A DNA stretch of 64,000 nt from JASFHF01 sp050123375 (GCA_050123375.1 JASFHF010000005.1:1-64000); one strand, 5' to 3'; counted from the stretch's first letter, positions 42,076 to 52,363 are shown. The notes: generated by a model from the sequence alone, not told the origin. Numbers and translations: made by a program.

Positions 42076-44820
42076 ATGGCTACTACTACAATTGGCGATT
42101 TGTTGTTAAGAATGGAAGTAAATGGTGATAGACAAGTATTAACAGCTTTACAAAGAATCATAAGATATACTGATAATGTAAGCAGGTCTACAAGAAATTT
42201 TGGAAATACTTCAAGAACTGCTAATCAACTATCAAGTATATTTAAGACTACATTAAAAAGTATGATAGGTGTTTTTGCAGCATTAAAAATAGCTAATATC
42301 GCAGGAGATGCGATAAGTTATTTTGTTGATCAAATAAAACAAGGAATTAAAAGGGGTTTAGAATATAATACAGAACTTGAATATACTACAGCAGCAATAG
42401 AAGCATTAGTCGGAAGTACAAGCAAAGCAAAAAAAATGACTCAAGAAATGATAATTTTAGCAGCAGAAACGCCGTTCCAGATTACTCATTATGCGAAAGC
42501 AAGTAAGACTTTACTAGGTTATGGAGTTGCACAAGAAGATGTAATAGATTCTATGAAGATGCTAGGTAATATTTCATTAGGTAATACTACTGCATTTGAT
42601 AGATTATCTTTAGCTTATGGACAGATAATATCTAAAGGTAAACTTCAAGCAGAAGAAGTAAGACAGATGGTAAATCAGGGATTTAACCCTTTGAAATTTA
42701 TAGCAGAGAAAACAGGGGAGTCACTTGGAGAATTACAAGCAAGGATGAAAAAAGGAAAAGTAACATCAGATGAAGTAACAAAAGCATTACAAAGAGCTAC
42801 TAGTGGCTCAGGTAGATTTAAAAACACTATGGAAGCATTGAGTAATACTTATAAAGGTCAAAGTGAAAAGATAAAAGAATATGGAGATATATTTTGGGGA
42901 AAAGTAACAAAACCATTATACGATATATTAGCATCAGAAGTATTACCTGCGGTATTAGCTGGGGTTAAAAGATTAACTGCAGGAGTTGATGTTGTTTATA
43001 ATACGTTAGGGAAAGTAATATCTAAAGTAGTTAAATTTTTTAAAGCATTTGTAACAGGAGATACTCACGCAATTTATGAATCATTAAAAAATTTAATACC
43101 TAAAGAATTTCAAAACTTATTGTTTAAAGCATATGTAATCATTCTAAAATTAAGGAATGGATTAGGATTTTTAGCAGATAAAGCAGAGGTTGCATTTAGT
43201 AAATTAAAAAGTAAAGCAGGAGATGCATTAAATTATTTTAAAGATATGTTTGAATCTAAAGCATTACCCGCAATTGAAGATATGATTAATGCTCTTGTTA
43301 AAATGGATATGAAACCATTTTTAGATGCTTTTAATGCTTTAAAAAATTATTTAAAATCATTAGAACCAACAATAGAAAAAGTAGCAAAGTTCTTTATAAA
43401 ATTATTTATAAATAGTATGACAGAAGGCTCTAAAATCATTAAATTTTTTGCGGATAACTTAGGTAGTATAGTCGATCATATAATATCATTTGCTAAAACA
43501 ATGAGAAATTTATATACAGGAGCCATAAAAATCGTGCTAGATGGATTAAAAGACTTTGACATGGCAACTATAAGCAATGCATGGGATAAATTCAAACAAT
43601 CATTCGCAGGATTAACACCTTTATTTAAAGTATTAGGAGTTATACTAGGTGTAGTAACTGCATTATTAAGAGGAGTATTCTTAGGTTCATTAAAAGGTAT
43701 TATTGCATCATTTGATAATGTAATAGCAGTAGTATTAAATCTAGCAACTGCATTAATTAGTTTTATTGGTTTTTTTGTACAAGGTTTTATAGCTATTTTC
43801 ACAGGTAATGCCGAAAAAATGGACGAACTTTGGAGTCAAATGTGGCAAAGTTTGAAAGATGCAGTAATCAACTTTGGTATAGCGATATGGGACGTTCTCA
43901 AAAGTGTAGTAACTGGAATTATAGACTTTTTTAAACTGTTATATAATGAATTAATAGGTCATTCAATTATACCTGATATGATTAATGGAATAATTAATTG
44001 GTTTAAAAAATTACCTAAAAAATTATTAAATATAGTATCAAATATATTTAATTCAGTAAAAAATAAATTTAATAATATGAAAAATACTGTAGTACGTATT
44101 TCAAGTAGTATTTATACAGGTGCTAAAAATAAATTTAATAGCATGAAAAGTGCTGTAGTAAAAGTAGTAGGTAATTTATATTCAGGTGTTAAAAATAAAT
44201 TTAATAGTGTGAAAAGTACTGCCAGCAGTATTTTTTCAAGTATGTATAATACTGTAAAAAGTAAAATTTCATCTATGAGAAATATTGTAAATGATAAAGT
44301 TAATTCAATAAAAACTATATTTAGTAAACTTAAAACTAGAATAAAAGGTTTAACAAACTTTAGTTTATTTAAATCAGGTAAAAATTTGATACAAACTCTT
44401 ATAAATGGAATAAAAAATAAAATTCAATCAGTTAAAAATGTAGTCAATTCAATATCTTCTACTATTAAAAGTTATTTAGGATGGACTTCACCTACTAAAG
44501 AGGGTGCGGGTAAAGATAGTGATGAATGGATTCCTAATTTAATGAATATGATGCTAGATGGATTTAAAGAATATAAGAAAAAACTTGCTAATGCTGCTAA
44601 TATGGTATCTGGTAATATATCAGCAGGTCTAACAGGTATGGTAAATGGTATTAGCAATAGTATACCTGGTATAACAACAGCTACACCCGGTAATGTATCA
44701 TCAAATAATGCTATTGTATTAAATGTTTATGCTGATTCTATGACTAATGGTAGAGCAGTTGGAAAACAATTAGTAAAAGAATTGAATGATTTAGGTGTTT
44801 TAACTCACAAAGGAGGTTAA
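42076..44820 (+). CDS. Tape measure protein
   Basis: A 914-residue protein after AAAGGAGG. The N-terminal third has the tape-measure core (AAETPFQITHYAKASKTLLG, AEEVRQMVNQGFNP), followed by hydrophobic segments near residues 540-640 and repeats of KNKFNSMKSxVVKV near 655-740. At about 1.5 angstrom per residue it predicts a tail of roughly 135 nm, hence a long flexible siphovirus-like tail. Confidence 0.9.
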   Translation: MATTTIGDLLLRMEVNGDRQVLTALQRIIRYTDNVSRSTRNFGNTSRTANQLSSIFKTTLKSMIGVFAALKIANIAGDAISYFVDQIKQGIKRGLEYNTELEYTTAAIEALVGSTSKAKKMTQEMIILAAETPFQITHYAKASKTLLGYGVAQEDVIDSMKMLGNISLGNTTAFDRLSLAYGQIISKGKLQAEEVRQMVNQGFNPLKFIAEKTGESLGELQARMKKGKVTSDEVTKALQRATSGSGRFKNTMEALSNTYKGQSEKIKEYGDIFWGKVTKPLYDILASEVLPAVLAGVKRLTAGVDVVYNTLGKVISKVVKFFKAFVTGDTHAIYESLKNLIPKEFQNLLFKAYVIILKLRNGLGFLADKAEVAFSKLKSKAGDALNYFKDMFESKALPAIEDMINALVKMDMKPFLDAFNALKNYLKSLEPTIEKVAKFFIKLFINSMTEGSKIIKFFADNLGSIVDHIISFAKTMRNLYTGAIKIVLDGLKDFDMATISNAWDKFKQSFAGLTPLFKVLGVILGVVTALLRGVFLGSLKGIIASFDNVIAVVLNLATALISFIGFFVQGFIAIFTGNAEKMDELWSQMWQSLKDAVINFGIAIWDVLKSVVTGIIDFFKLLYNELIGHSIIPDMINGIINWFKKLPKKLLNIVSNIFNSVKNKFNNMKNTVVRISSSIYTGAKNKFNSMKSAVVKVVGNLYSGVKNKFNSVKSTASSIFSSMYNTVKSKISSMRNIVNDKVNSIKTIFSKLKTRIKGLTNFSLFKSGKNLIQTLINGIKNKIQSVKNVVNSISSTIKSYLGWTSPTKEGAGKDSDEWIPNLMNMMLDGFKEYKKKLANAANMVSGNISAGLTGMVNGISNSIPGITTATPGNVSSNNAIVLNVYADSMTNGRAVGKQLVKELNDLGVLTHKGG

Positions 44821-44823
44821 ATA

Positions 44824-46287
44824 ATGGGTATAAGACATGTATATCTTGGTGGAAATAAAGATACAGGTACAGAAGTACAAATTGAACAAAATACATGGTC
44901 TGTTAATGAAAATGTTGGTACTAAATCAACTTTTTCATTTACCATTAAATATTTGAATGGTGCAACAATTGATGCTGGTACAGAAGTTACATTCTATGAA
45001 GATATTACTTTTTTATGGGGAGGGTATATAAAAGATTTAGATGATTATTCACCAAGTGTAGGAAGATTAGAATATAGTGTTGTTGCTACAGATTATAATG
45101 AATTAGTGGAAAGAATTTTAATTGTAAAAGGATTTAGTAATTATACTATAACTGAAATGGTAACATATTTAATAGATAATTTCTTCGCAAGTTATGGTAT
45201 TACAGCAGGTACAATAACACCTACAACTATTATAAATAAAGTACCTTTTTCATATGTATATGGTCATTCTGCTTTAAATCATTTAAAAAGTTTTGGTAAC
45301 TATGTTTGGAATGTAAATAAGAATAAACAGTTATCTTTTCAAATTATAGGATATTCTATATCAAGTACTCCTATTGTTGATTCATCATTGACAAGTATTA
45401 TAAATAATTTTAGAAGAAAAAGAACAATGGAAAATTATAGAAACAGACAATACGTAAAAGGCCCAGGTAGATTATCTGTAGTGCAGTCACAAAAAAAACC
45501 TACTCCACCACCTGATTCTAGTAGCAGAGAATTTTTTGTTAAATATAAAATTGGTTTAGAACCTTTGATAGAAGTTAATACAGGCAGTGGATGGGTAGTA
45601 CAAGATGTTGGTGTCAGAGGACTGGATGAAGGAGAAAGTAAACAATGGTGGTGGAGTTATGGAAGTACTCAATTAACACATGACGAGAATGAATCAGTAT
45701 TAACAGCAACAGATCAAATAAGGGTTACATATTATGGTGTTATACCATTAATCATTGTTGCACATGATACAAATGAAATAGCAACAAGAGGTTATTATGA
45801 TGCTTATGCATACAACAGCAAATTAGAAGATTTAACAGATGCATTACAGTATGGTCATAATCTACTTGAAAAATATGCTAATACAGCAGATACATTTACT
45901 TATAGAACATATAGCAAAATATATGAACCAGGTGAGCAAGTATTAGTAAATATGAGTGATTTAAGAACTGTATATGAATACTTTTTAATAAAAAGTTGTA
46001 CATGGACTCCTAGGAGTATTAATGCAATAACGTATGATTATGAAATTTTAGATAGTCCGAATACTGGTGGATGGGAAGATTTTTTCAAGAATCTTGTTGA
46101 AGCATCAAGAATAAGTGTAGATACCGATGAAATAGTAGTTTATGTACACGATATAGATGAAACAATATCTCAAGCAGGTCAATATGTATTTAGTAAAATA
46201 GACCCTCTTGAACCTGCTGATACATTATATCCAAGTGATAGTTTAGTACCTGGTGCAGTTGTTGATACTGATACTGTAAATGATTAG
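44824..46287 (+). CDS. Tail tip/hub protein, 487 aa
   Basis: Beta-rich N-terminus (NTWSVNENVGTKSTFSFTIK, LWGGYIKD) and a region typical of tail hub or gpP/gp44-like proteins (GFSNYTITEMVTYLIDNFF, KQLSFQIIGYS). It directly follows the tape measure, the place of distal tail and hub genes. Specific assignment is uncertain. Confidence 0.65.
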   Translation: MGIRHVYLGGNKDTGTEVQIEQNTWSVNENVGTKSTFSFTIKYLNGATIDAGTEVTFYEDITFLWGGYIKDLDDYSPSVGRLEYSVVATDYNELVERILIVKGFSNYTITEMVTYLIDNFFASYGITAGTITPTTIINKVPFSYVYGHSALNHLKSFGNYVWNVNKNKQLSFQIIGYSISSTPIVDSSLTSIINNFRRKRTMENYRNRQYVKGPGRLSVVQSQKKPTPPPDSSSREFFVKYKIGLEPLIEVNTGSGWVVQDVGVRGLDEGESKQWWWSYGSTQLTHDENESVLTATDQIRVTYYGVIPLIIVAHDTNEIATRGYYDAYAYNSKLEDLTDALQYGHNLLEKYANTADTFTYRTYSKIYEPGEQVLVNMSDLRTVYEYFLIKSCTWTPRSINAITYDYEILDSPNTGGWEDFFKNLVEASRISVDTDEIVVYVHDIDETISQAGQYVFSKIDPLEPADTLYPSDSLVPGAVVDTDTVND

Positions 46288-46298
46288 GAGGGATTAAT

Positions 46299-46817
46299 TT
46301 GTATATTATACATAAAAAATTAGAAAAAAAACACCCTATAATAACAAAATCAAAATCTATAGAAACATCTAAGATTGATGGAATATATAATTTTTTTTCA
46401 ATTAAAGATGGATTGAAGAAAAAAATTGATGAAAAGCATAATCTTGTAATGACAGATGTACATTATAGAATAGCTAGAGCATTTTTAGGATATTCATTAA
46501 GTTTTTATTATGAAATTAAATACTGTGCTATAGGTACAGATAATACAGCAGTTACGGCGACCGACCCTATACTTGGCACAGAAGTATTTAGGACTCCATA
46601 TGTAAGTTTAATAAATGCTACTACTACAACGGTGAATGCTACATTTTATATAATTACAACAGATTATACAGGTTCTATTGAAGAAGTAGGTTTATTCTGT
46701 GGAAGTTCGGCAACATCTGCAGCAGATACAGGTAACTTATTATCTCATGTATTATGGAGTTATACTAAATCTAGTGGAGAAGAATTATTAATAGAATATA
46801 CAATGACATTAAGTTAA
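46299..46817 (+). CDS. Tail-associated protein, 172 aa
   Basis: TTG start after AGGAGGG. The C-terminal 110 residues (IKYCAIGTDNTAVTATDPIL, EEVGLFCGSSATS) resemble baseplate or fibre-base domains in other siphophages. Function not known. Confidence 0.65.
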   Translation: MYIIHKKLEKKHPIITKSKSIETSKIDGIYNFFSIKDGLKKKIDEKHNLVMTDVHYRIARAFLGYSLSFYYEIKYCAIGTDNTAVTATDPILGTEVFRTPYVSLINATTTTVNATFYIITTDYTGSIEEVGLFCGSSATSAADTGNLLSHVLWSYTKSSGEELLIEYTMTLS

Positions 46818-46831
46818 AGGAGATGATTTTA

Positions 46832-47236
46832 TTGAAGACATTAGTTTCCAATATAGAAGTAAAAGAAGAAAATAAAGAAAACGGTAATTTAAAAAATGAT
46901 TTTAAAATAAATGCAGAAGTTAATTTTATGAAATCTTTACTTGATCTAGTTAAATCAGGCGAAGATATAACAATTAAAAAATTAATATTCAATAGAAAAG
47001 ATATAGTATTTGAAAGTGATGTTATAGCTATAGAACCAGATACACAAAATAAAGTTATATTAAAAGAAAAAGTTAAAAAAGATTGTTATAATGCTATATC
47101 AATTATTGAAATTCATGAATATGTAAAAGGACATACAAAAGAAAAAAAAGAAATTATGCCTAAAGTAATAGATGGTAAAGATGTACTAAGTGAATCAAGA
47201 ATACCTAATAAAAATAGAAATTTAAATATAAAATGA
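46832..47236 (+). CDS. Fibre-cassette small protein, copy 1 (134 aa)
   Basis: TTG at 46832 is preferred: it is correctly spaced from AAAGGAG, and alignment with the paralogue at 48977 supports it. Shared pattern: IKEENK..G.L..EFK.NAE.NF.K..LD....G..I.IKK. Paired with the fibre gene that follows; a fibre chaperone or connector is possible but unproven. Confidence 0.7.
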   Translation: MKTLVSNIEVKEENKENGNLKNDFKINAEVNFMKSLLDLVKSGEDITIKKLIFNRKDIVFESDVIAIEPDTQNKVILKEKVKKDCYNAISIIEIHEYVKGHTKEKKEIMPKVIDGKDVLSESRIPNKNRNLNIK

Positions 47237-47252
47237 GAAGGAGATGATTATA

Positions 47253-48962
47253 TTGTCTAATTATGCAAATTGGACACCTGTAACATATGCTAATCTTTCT
47301 GCGCCTCATATTACGCCTACTAATCTTAATAAAAATGAAGAAGCATTAACAAATATAACGAGTGAATTAAACTCATATAATGCAACATCTATGAAGCAGG
47401 CATTGGATTATGGTATTGAAAATAATGTTAAAGAAATACATAATTTTGAGAATATAAGTGATTTTACTACTACTGGTACTATGTCACTTGGCCAAGCGAC
47501 ATCATCAGGTGTTATTTCTGGAATCGGTGGCATTACTATGCAAAGTAATACAGCATCAGCATCTAGTATTGGTGTATATGATAATATAACATCTATTGAT
47601 TTGACTGCTTATCCTTCTGGTGCTAGTGCTAGTATATCAGATTATATTGTATTATGTTTTAATGTATCTGATAGTACAGTATTTACTACTTTACTTTTAC
47701 GTTTAGGTGATGATGATTCTAATTGTTATTATAAATATATGTCATTATCTACTGGGTGGAATTTTTATAAGGCTAAAAAAAGTGATTTTGGTACTGATGG
47801 CACACCTTCTGGATGGGATGATATAACATTTGTAAGAATTTATGTTTCTACAAAAAACAATAGTCAATCAGATTATATCATACTCAATAAATTGTATTTA
47901 ATAAGACGAATTTCAGATACTACAATACCAAGCTCTTTAATGGTAAATGATGGTTCAGGTAATTATAATACTAATATGTATTTAACTGGTGATGAATATA
48001 TAGTAATGTATTATGACAAAAAAATTGGAAAAAAAGGCTTACATAATGCAAGACCATATCCATATGATAAAGTAGTAATAATGAATGATGTAAACTCATT
48101 CTCATTCAAATGTGAAATGTATTCTAAGATAGATTATTACGGTGGTACTATATTATGGTATATAGACTATAATAATTGGGCATCGATAGCTATTGAAAAT
48201 GATTTAACCATTTATGAATATATAAATGGCTCAGGTTCTTATGTTGTTGTAGGAACATTATCAAGTAATATCGAAGCAGGGGATAGAATGGAATTATGGA
48301 TAGATAAGACAGCAGATAACATTATAAGGGCAAGATTAGAAGTGGATGGGATGAAACCTGTATATGCTGAGTATGCATGTTCTTTTGCGTCGACTTTAGG
48401 CGGTGATTTAGCAATTACCCATGATAATGTAAATCAATATTATTTTCTTACCGATTATGTTGCCAGTAATAATCCATCTATTCCATTATCTAATTGGAGT
48501 AAGGCAATAAATATAATAGTTACTAAATATTATGATCAATCTTTATCATCCAGTACTACTTTACAAAATGATAATGAATTATTTATTAAATTGCCTTCTA
48601 ATAGTCTTTTTGAAGTTGAATTAGTATTAATATATAGTTGTACAAGTGTTACACTTGATATGAAAGTTGCTTGGTCTGCTAGTGGAGATTATGAATTATT
48701 TAGTGATGGTAGGTCAATAATAGCTACTGGTAGCGATACAACATCATATACTGATATAAACGCGTATATGAATAGTTATGCTCTTCCTACAGCAATTACA
48801 GTAGGTACTGCAGCGACAGGAGAACTCCCACATTTTGAAAAGATATTAATTAAGACAGGTGATAGTGGGTGTAAACTTCAATTGCAATTGGCCAAACATG
48901 CAGTCAGTGCAACACCTTTACAAATTGATAAAGGATCATATATTAAAGCAATTAAATTATAG
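47253..48962 (+). CDS. Tail fibre/receptor-binding protein, copy 1
   Basis: A 569-residue protein. TTG at 47253 is supported by GAAGGAG spacing and by alignment to the 49318 paralogue. N-terminal LNKNEEALTNI and IENNVKEIHNFEN, a central region VNDGSGNY...DKKIGKKG...IMNDVNSFSFKCEMYSKID with a lectin-like jelly-roll look, and a C-terminal ELFIKLPSNSLFEVELVLIYS domain. Likely binds the host surface. Confidence 0.75.
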   Translation: MSNYANWTPVTYANLSAPHITPTNLNKNEEALTNITSELNSYNATSMKQALDYGIENNVKEIHNFENISDFTTTGTMSLGQATSSGVISGIGGITMQSNTASASSIGVYDNITSIDLTAYPSGASASISDYIVLCFNVSDSTVFTTLLLRLGDDDSNCYYKYMSLSTGWNFYKAKKSDFGTDGTPSGWDDITFVRIYVSTKNNSQSDYIILNKLYLIRRISDTTIPSSLMVNDGSGNYNTNMYLTGDEYIVMYYDKKIGKKGLHNARPYPYDKVVIMNDVNSFSFKCEMYSKIDYYGGTILWYIDYNNWASIAIENDLTIYEYINGSGSYVVVGTLSSNIEAGDRMELWIDKTADNIIRARLEVDGMKPVYAEYACSFASTLGGDLAITHDNVNQYYFLTDYVASNNPSIPLSNWSKAINIIVTKYYDQSLSSSTTLQNDNELFIKLPSNSLFEVELVLIYSCTSVTLDMKVAWSASGDYELFSDGRSIIATGSDTTSYTDINAYMNSYALPTAITVGTAATGELPHFEKILIKTGDSGCKLQLQLAKHAVSATPLQIDKGSYIKAIKL

Positions 48963-48976
48963 AAAGGAGTAAGATC

Positions 48977-49318
48977 ATGAATCATATAACAATTAATACA
49001 GAAATAAAAGAAGAAAATAAAGTAGATGGGATATTGACAGAAGAATTTAAGTTTAATGCAGAAGCTAATTTTGCTAAAGTTATATTAGATTTTATTAATG
49101 AAGGAAATGAAATAAGAATAAAAAAATACACCTGTATAGAAGAAAAGGATAAGTATATTTGTACAGCAACAATTGTATTGAAAAAAACAACAGATAAAAA
49201 AGGAAGATTATCACATAAAGGATGCAGGTCTTCTAATTTAATATTAGACAATAATAAGATTAAAATTGAAAAAATTATATATGATAAAAAATCAAATGTT
49301 AAAAAGGAGGTTCAATAA
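48977..49318 (+). CDS. Fibre-cassette small protein, copy 2 (113 aa)
   Basis: Paralogue of the 46832 product with the same N-terminal 55 residues and a divergent end. ATG after AAAGGAG; its stop overlaps the start of the second fibre gene (TAATG). Confidence 0.75.
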   Translation: MNHITINTEIKEENKVDGILTEEFKFNAEANFAKVILDFINEGNEIRIKKYTCIEEKDKYICTATIVLKKTTDKKGRLSHKGCRSSNLILDNNKIKIEKIIYDKKSNVKKEVQ

Positions 49319-51024
49319 TGTCTAATTTTGCTAACTGGACTGAAACAACATTTGTAAATGGAACTACTCCCCCTATAAATGATACAAATTTAAATAAAAA
49401 TGAAGAAGCATTAACAAATATAATGGGAGAATTAAATTATTCAAATTCTATTAATTCTTATAATATGTTAGATTATGCTATAGAAAATAATGTTAAAGAA
49501 ATACATAATTTTGAGAATCATAGTGACTTTGGTACATCAGGAACAATAACAGCATCTACAGTCAAATATACAGATGTATTGTGTGGTATAGGCGGAGTTA
49601 AAATGTTAGAAAATGATAATTCATCAGGTGTTATAACAATTGATGATACTATAGCAACTATTGATTTAACTGTTTATCCTTCTGGTGCTGCTGAAGGCTC
49701 AGATGATAAAATTTTATTGATTGTTTATATTTCAGACCATAGTTATATAAGTTCAATAAAAATAAGATTAGGTAATAATTCATCAAATTATTATTATGCA
49801 ACTTGGTCTACTACTGCTAGTGGATGGATAATGTTACATATTAATAAAAGTGCATTTGATACTACGGGTTCTCCTTCTGGATGGAATTCTATTAGTTATG
49901 TATACATTGATGCTACTACCACCGCCAATGCACAAGATGAATTTATCATAGTCAATAAATTATGTATGATAAGAGATGTATCTGGAATAACATCATCATT
50001 TATTGTAAATGATGGTTCTGGAAATTATGATGAATCACCATGGATTGGAAATGATACTTATACACTAGTTTATTTTGATAAAAAAATAGGTAAAAAAGGT
50101 TTCTTTTATGCTTGGGAAGAACCGACTGATATGATAGAAATAATGAATGATGTAAATTCATTCTCATTTAAATGTGAAATGTATTCTAAAATAGATACAT
50201 ATGGCGGTAGTGTAATATGGTATATTGATTCATCTAATTATATAAGAATTGACATACATGATGATTTAAAAATATATGAAAATGTAAGTGGTTCAGGTTC
50301 TTATGTTGCTACAGGCTCATTATCTGGAAGTATTGAAACAGGAGATAGGATGATGTTGTGGATTGATAAAACTCCAGATAATGTTATAAGAGCAAGATTA
50401 GAAGTGGATGGGATGAAACCTGTATATGCTGAATATGCAATCACTCTTTCAGCCATAGAAAGTGGAGATGTAGGATTTACTACAGGTGCTAATAATCAAT
50501 ATTTTTTCGTAACTGATTTCACAATAAGTAATAATAACATGATACCATTGATAACCGATGGTAAAAGTGTTCCAATAAATGTTATTAAATACTATGATGA
50601 AACAGTTGTAGAAAGTACGACAACACAAAACGATGATGAATTATTTATTAAATTGCCTTCTAATAGTTTATTTGAGGTACAATTAGTATTAATTTATAGT
50701 AGTTCAAGTGATACACCAAATTTAAAAACTCAATGGTCAGTAAGTGGAGATTATGAAGTATTTCACGATGGTAAAGTTTTTATAGGTGCAAGCACTAATA
50801 CTGCTTATATGAGTGATGTATCATTATATATGAATAATTATTTATTAACTTCTACGGTTTCTATAGGTGCGCTTGCATCAGGAGAAATGCCTTATTATGA
50901 GAGATCAATAATAAAAACTGGGGACAGTGGTTGTATTCTTCAATTTAAATGGTCACAAAGCACATCAGATGAAACAGCAATACAAGTCGATAAGGGAAGT
51001 TACATAATAGCATTTAAATTATAA
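49318..51024 (+). CDS. Tail fibre/receptor-binding protein, copy 2
   Basis: A 568-residue paralogue of the 47253 product. The segments IENNVKEIHNFEN, IMNDVNSFSFKCEMYSKID, RARLEVDGMKPVYAEYA and ELFIKLPSNSLFEV are nearly identical, whereas the blocks between them differ, as expected for receptor-binding surfaces under diversifying selection. Confidence 0.8.
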   Translation: MSNFANWTETTFVNGTTPPINDTNLNKNEEALTNIMGELNYSNSINSYNMLDYAIENNVKEIHNFENHSDFGTSGTITASTVKYTDVLCGIGGVKMLENDNSSGVITIDDTIATIDLTVYPSGAAEGSDDKILLIVYISDHSYISSIKIRLGNNSSNYYYATWSTTASGWIMLHINKSAFDTTGSPSGWNSISYVYIDATTTANAQDEFIIVNKLCMIRDVSGITSSFIVNDGSGNYDESPWIGNDTYTLVYFDKKIGKKGFFYAWEEPTDMIEIMNDVNSFSFKCEMYSKIDTYGGSVIWYIDSSNYIRIDIHDDLKIYENVSGSGSYVATGSLSGSIETGDRMMLWIDKTPDNVIRARLEVDGMKPVYAEYAITLSAIESGDVGFTTGANNQYFFVTDFTISNNNMIPLITDGKSVPINVIKYYDETVVESTTTQNDDELFIKLPSNSLFEVQLVLIYSSSSDTPNLKTQWSVSGDYEVFHDGKVFIGASTNTAYMSDVSLYMNNYLLTSTVSIGALASGEMPYYERSIIKTGDSGCILQFKWSQSTSDETAIQVDKGSYIIAFKL

Positions 51025-51089
51025 CAAAACACCTATTTAAATAGATATTTTTGTTGTATTATATACAAATAGAAAGGAAGTGATGCTAT

Positions 51090-51862
51090 ATGTCATTATT
51101 ACAAAAAGATGTTTTAATCATTTGTAATGATGGTCATCGGATGGCCTAGAAACTGCAGGCAAAAGGACTCCTAAGTTTAAAGATGGTTCTGTAATACGTG
51201 AGAATGAATTTAATCATCCTACCAAAACTATATTTATACAAGCCTGTAAAGATTTTGGATTTAATACATATGATGTTAGTCCTGATAGGACAGATACACC
51301 ATTAAAAACACGAACAGATAGAGCAAATAAACAATATGATTCAGGTAAATATAAAGTATATATTTATGTTTCATGGCACTTTAATTCTATAGGTGTTAGA
51401 TGGTCAGATAATGTGGGTGGTATTGAAACATTTTATCATAATTCTAGTATCGAAGGGAAAAAATTAGCAACAGCGATACACAAACAATTATTAAAAGGTA
51501 TGAATCTAAAAGATAGGGGAGTAAAAAAAGATACTATAATATATAAAAGTGGATTTCACGAACTAAGAGAAACTAAAATGATAGCAGTTCTTTTAGAGTG
51601 TGGATTCATGAGTAATCATGTTGAAGCAAATTTGATGAAAAATATATCATATCAACATGAATGTGCTATAGAAGCATTAAAAGGTATTTGTGATTATCTT
51701 GGGATTAAGTATAAAGAACAAAATGATATAAGTAAATTAGAAGAATATACAAAAATAATCTCACCTGAGTATTGGGAAGTATGGATGAAGCATTTTAGAG
51801 CATCATCAAAATTACCTTGGGAAGATTTTTTATTTAATGCATTGAATAAAAAAATACCTTGA
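51090..51862 (+). pseudogene. Frameshifted N-acetylmuramoyl-L-alanine amidase (endolysin)
   Basis: ATG at 51090 after GAAAGGAAG opens MSLLQKDVLIICNDGHRMA then TAG (51147). The -1 frame continues DGLETAGKRTPKF...ENEFN...VSWHFNS...ALLECGFM up to 51862, a typical Amidase_3 zinc hydrolase with ligand His at the break, Glu, and the second His. Intact relatives read DGHG-x-ETAGKR, so about five extra bases or one missing base lie at 51131-51146. Either the lysin is inactivated, the sequence has an error, or a -1 shift is used. Confidence 0.8.
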
Positions 51863-51887
51863 TTTAATGTAAAAAGTGTTATATAAT
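51859..51887 (+). promoter_or_regulatory. Promoter of the tRNA/structured RNA unit, TGTAA class
   Basis: TTGATT, 17-bp spacer with TGTAA at positions 10-14, TATAAT. It overlaps the lysin stop and starts a roughly 950-base untranslated region with tRNA genes. Confidence 0.8.
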
Positions 51888-51907
51888 GTTTATATTAAAG
51901 GTTTGTT

Positions 51908-51974
51908 CTAAAAAAGAACATTATTATCCGGGTGGACTTCTTATTAAAAAAGGGACAGTAACCCGGGTAATAAC
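51908..51974 (+). ncRNA. Hairpins at the 5' end of the RNA unit
   Basis: GTTCT-AAAA-AGAAC is a small hairpin. ATTATCCGGGT then pairs with ACCCGGGTAAT around a 27-base loop (51921-51968). They precede tRNA-Gln and may be processing signals. Confidence 0.5.
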
Positions 51975-51976
51975 TT

Positions 51977-52047
51977 TGGAATATGGTGTAATGGTAACAC
52001 ATATAATTTTGATTTATATATTTTAGGTTCAAGTCCTGATATTCCAG
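51977..52047 (+). tRNA. tRNA-Gln (anticodon TTG)
   Basis: All arms are canonical: acceptor TGGAATA/TATTCCA, D-stem GTGT/ACAC with AATGGTA loop, anticodon stem TATAA/TTATA with loop TTTTGAT (anticodon TTG), T-arm TTAGG-TTCAAGT-CCTGA, discriminator G. The T1-A72 pair and G73 are glutamine identity features. No CCA is encoded. Confidence 0.92.
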
Positions 52048-52051
52048 TTTA

Positions 52052-52180
52052 AACCAACATAGTATTAAAACAGGTTGCGTAAATTCAATGACTATGATAT
52101 CAAGGTTTACGACTCAGTGTATGGAGTCTATATAGGATTCGTGAGAAATCCAATAATACACAATCTCACAAGTTAGCCGG
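52052..52180 (+). ncRNA. Multi-pseudoknot RNA element, copy A
   Basis: Helices: CATAGT 52058 with ACTATG 52091; CGTAAATT 52078 with GGTTTACG 52104; GACTC 52111 with GAGTC 52124; GGATT 52135 with AATCC 52147. Loop pairings: GTGTAT 52117 with ATACAC 52156 and GTGAG 52141 with CTCAC 52165. Every one is preserved in copy B with compensating changes. It starts four bases after tRNA-Gln. Class unknown. Confidence 0.8.
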
Positions 52181-52274
52181 GAACGTTTTATAATATGGTA
52201 CAATTGTTTACTATTAAATTATATTATCCCACAAGTTTTATTATAAGCAAAAATTCTAGTACCGGCTATTTTAA

Positions 52275-52347
52275 CGCAGTGTAGCCAAGTGGTAAGGTAT
52301 CGGAGTCATATTCCGGATAATCGCGGGTTCAAATCCCGCCACTGCTA
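52275..52347 (+). tRNA. tRNA with anticodon CAT (Met or Ile2)
   Basis: Acceptor GCAGTG/CACTGC (six pairs, first position C-T mismatch), D-arm GCC-AAGTGGTAA-GGT, anticodon stem TCGGA/TCCGG with loop GTCATAT, T-arm GCGGG-TTCAAAT-CCCGC, discriminator A. The 1-72 mismatch recalls initiator tRNA, but the anticodon stem lacks the three G-C pairs of initiators, so elongator Met or lysidine-type Ile is likelier. Confidence 0.85.
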
Positions 52348-52363
52348 ATATGGAGGTAAAACT

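Noticed and set aside
51147..51149. Recoded TAG stop codon in the lysin gene
   Set aside because: Reading through TAG in the same frame does not give amidase sequence; the protein continues in the -1 frame. TAG also ends normal genes elsewhere (for example 41767).
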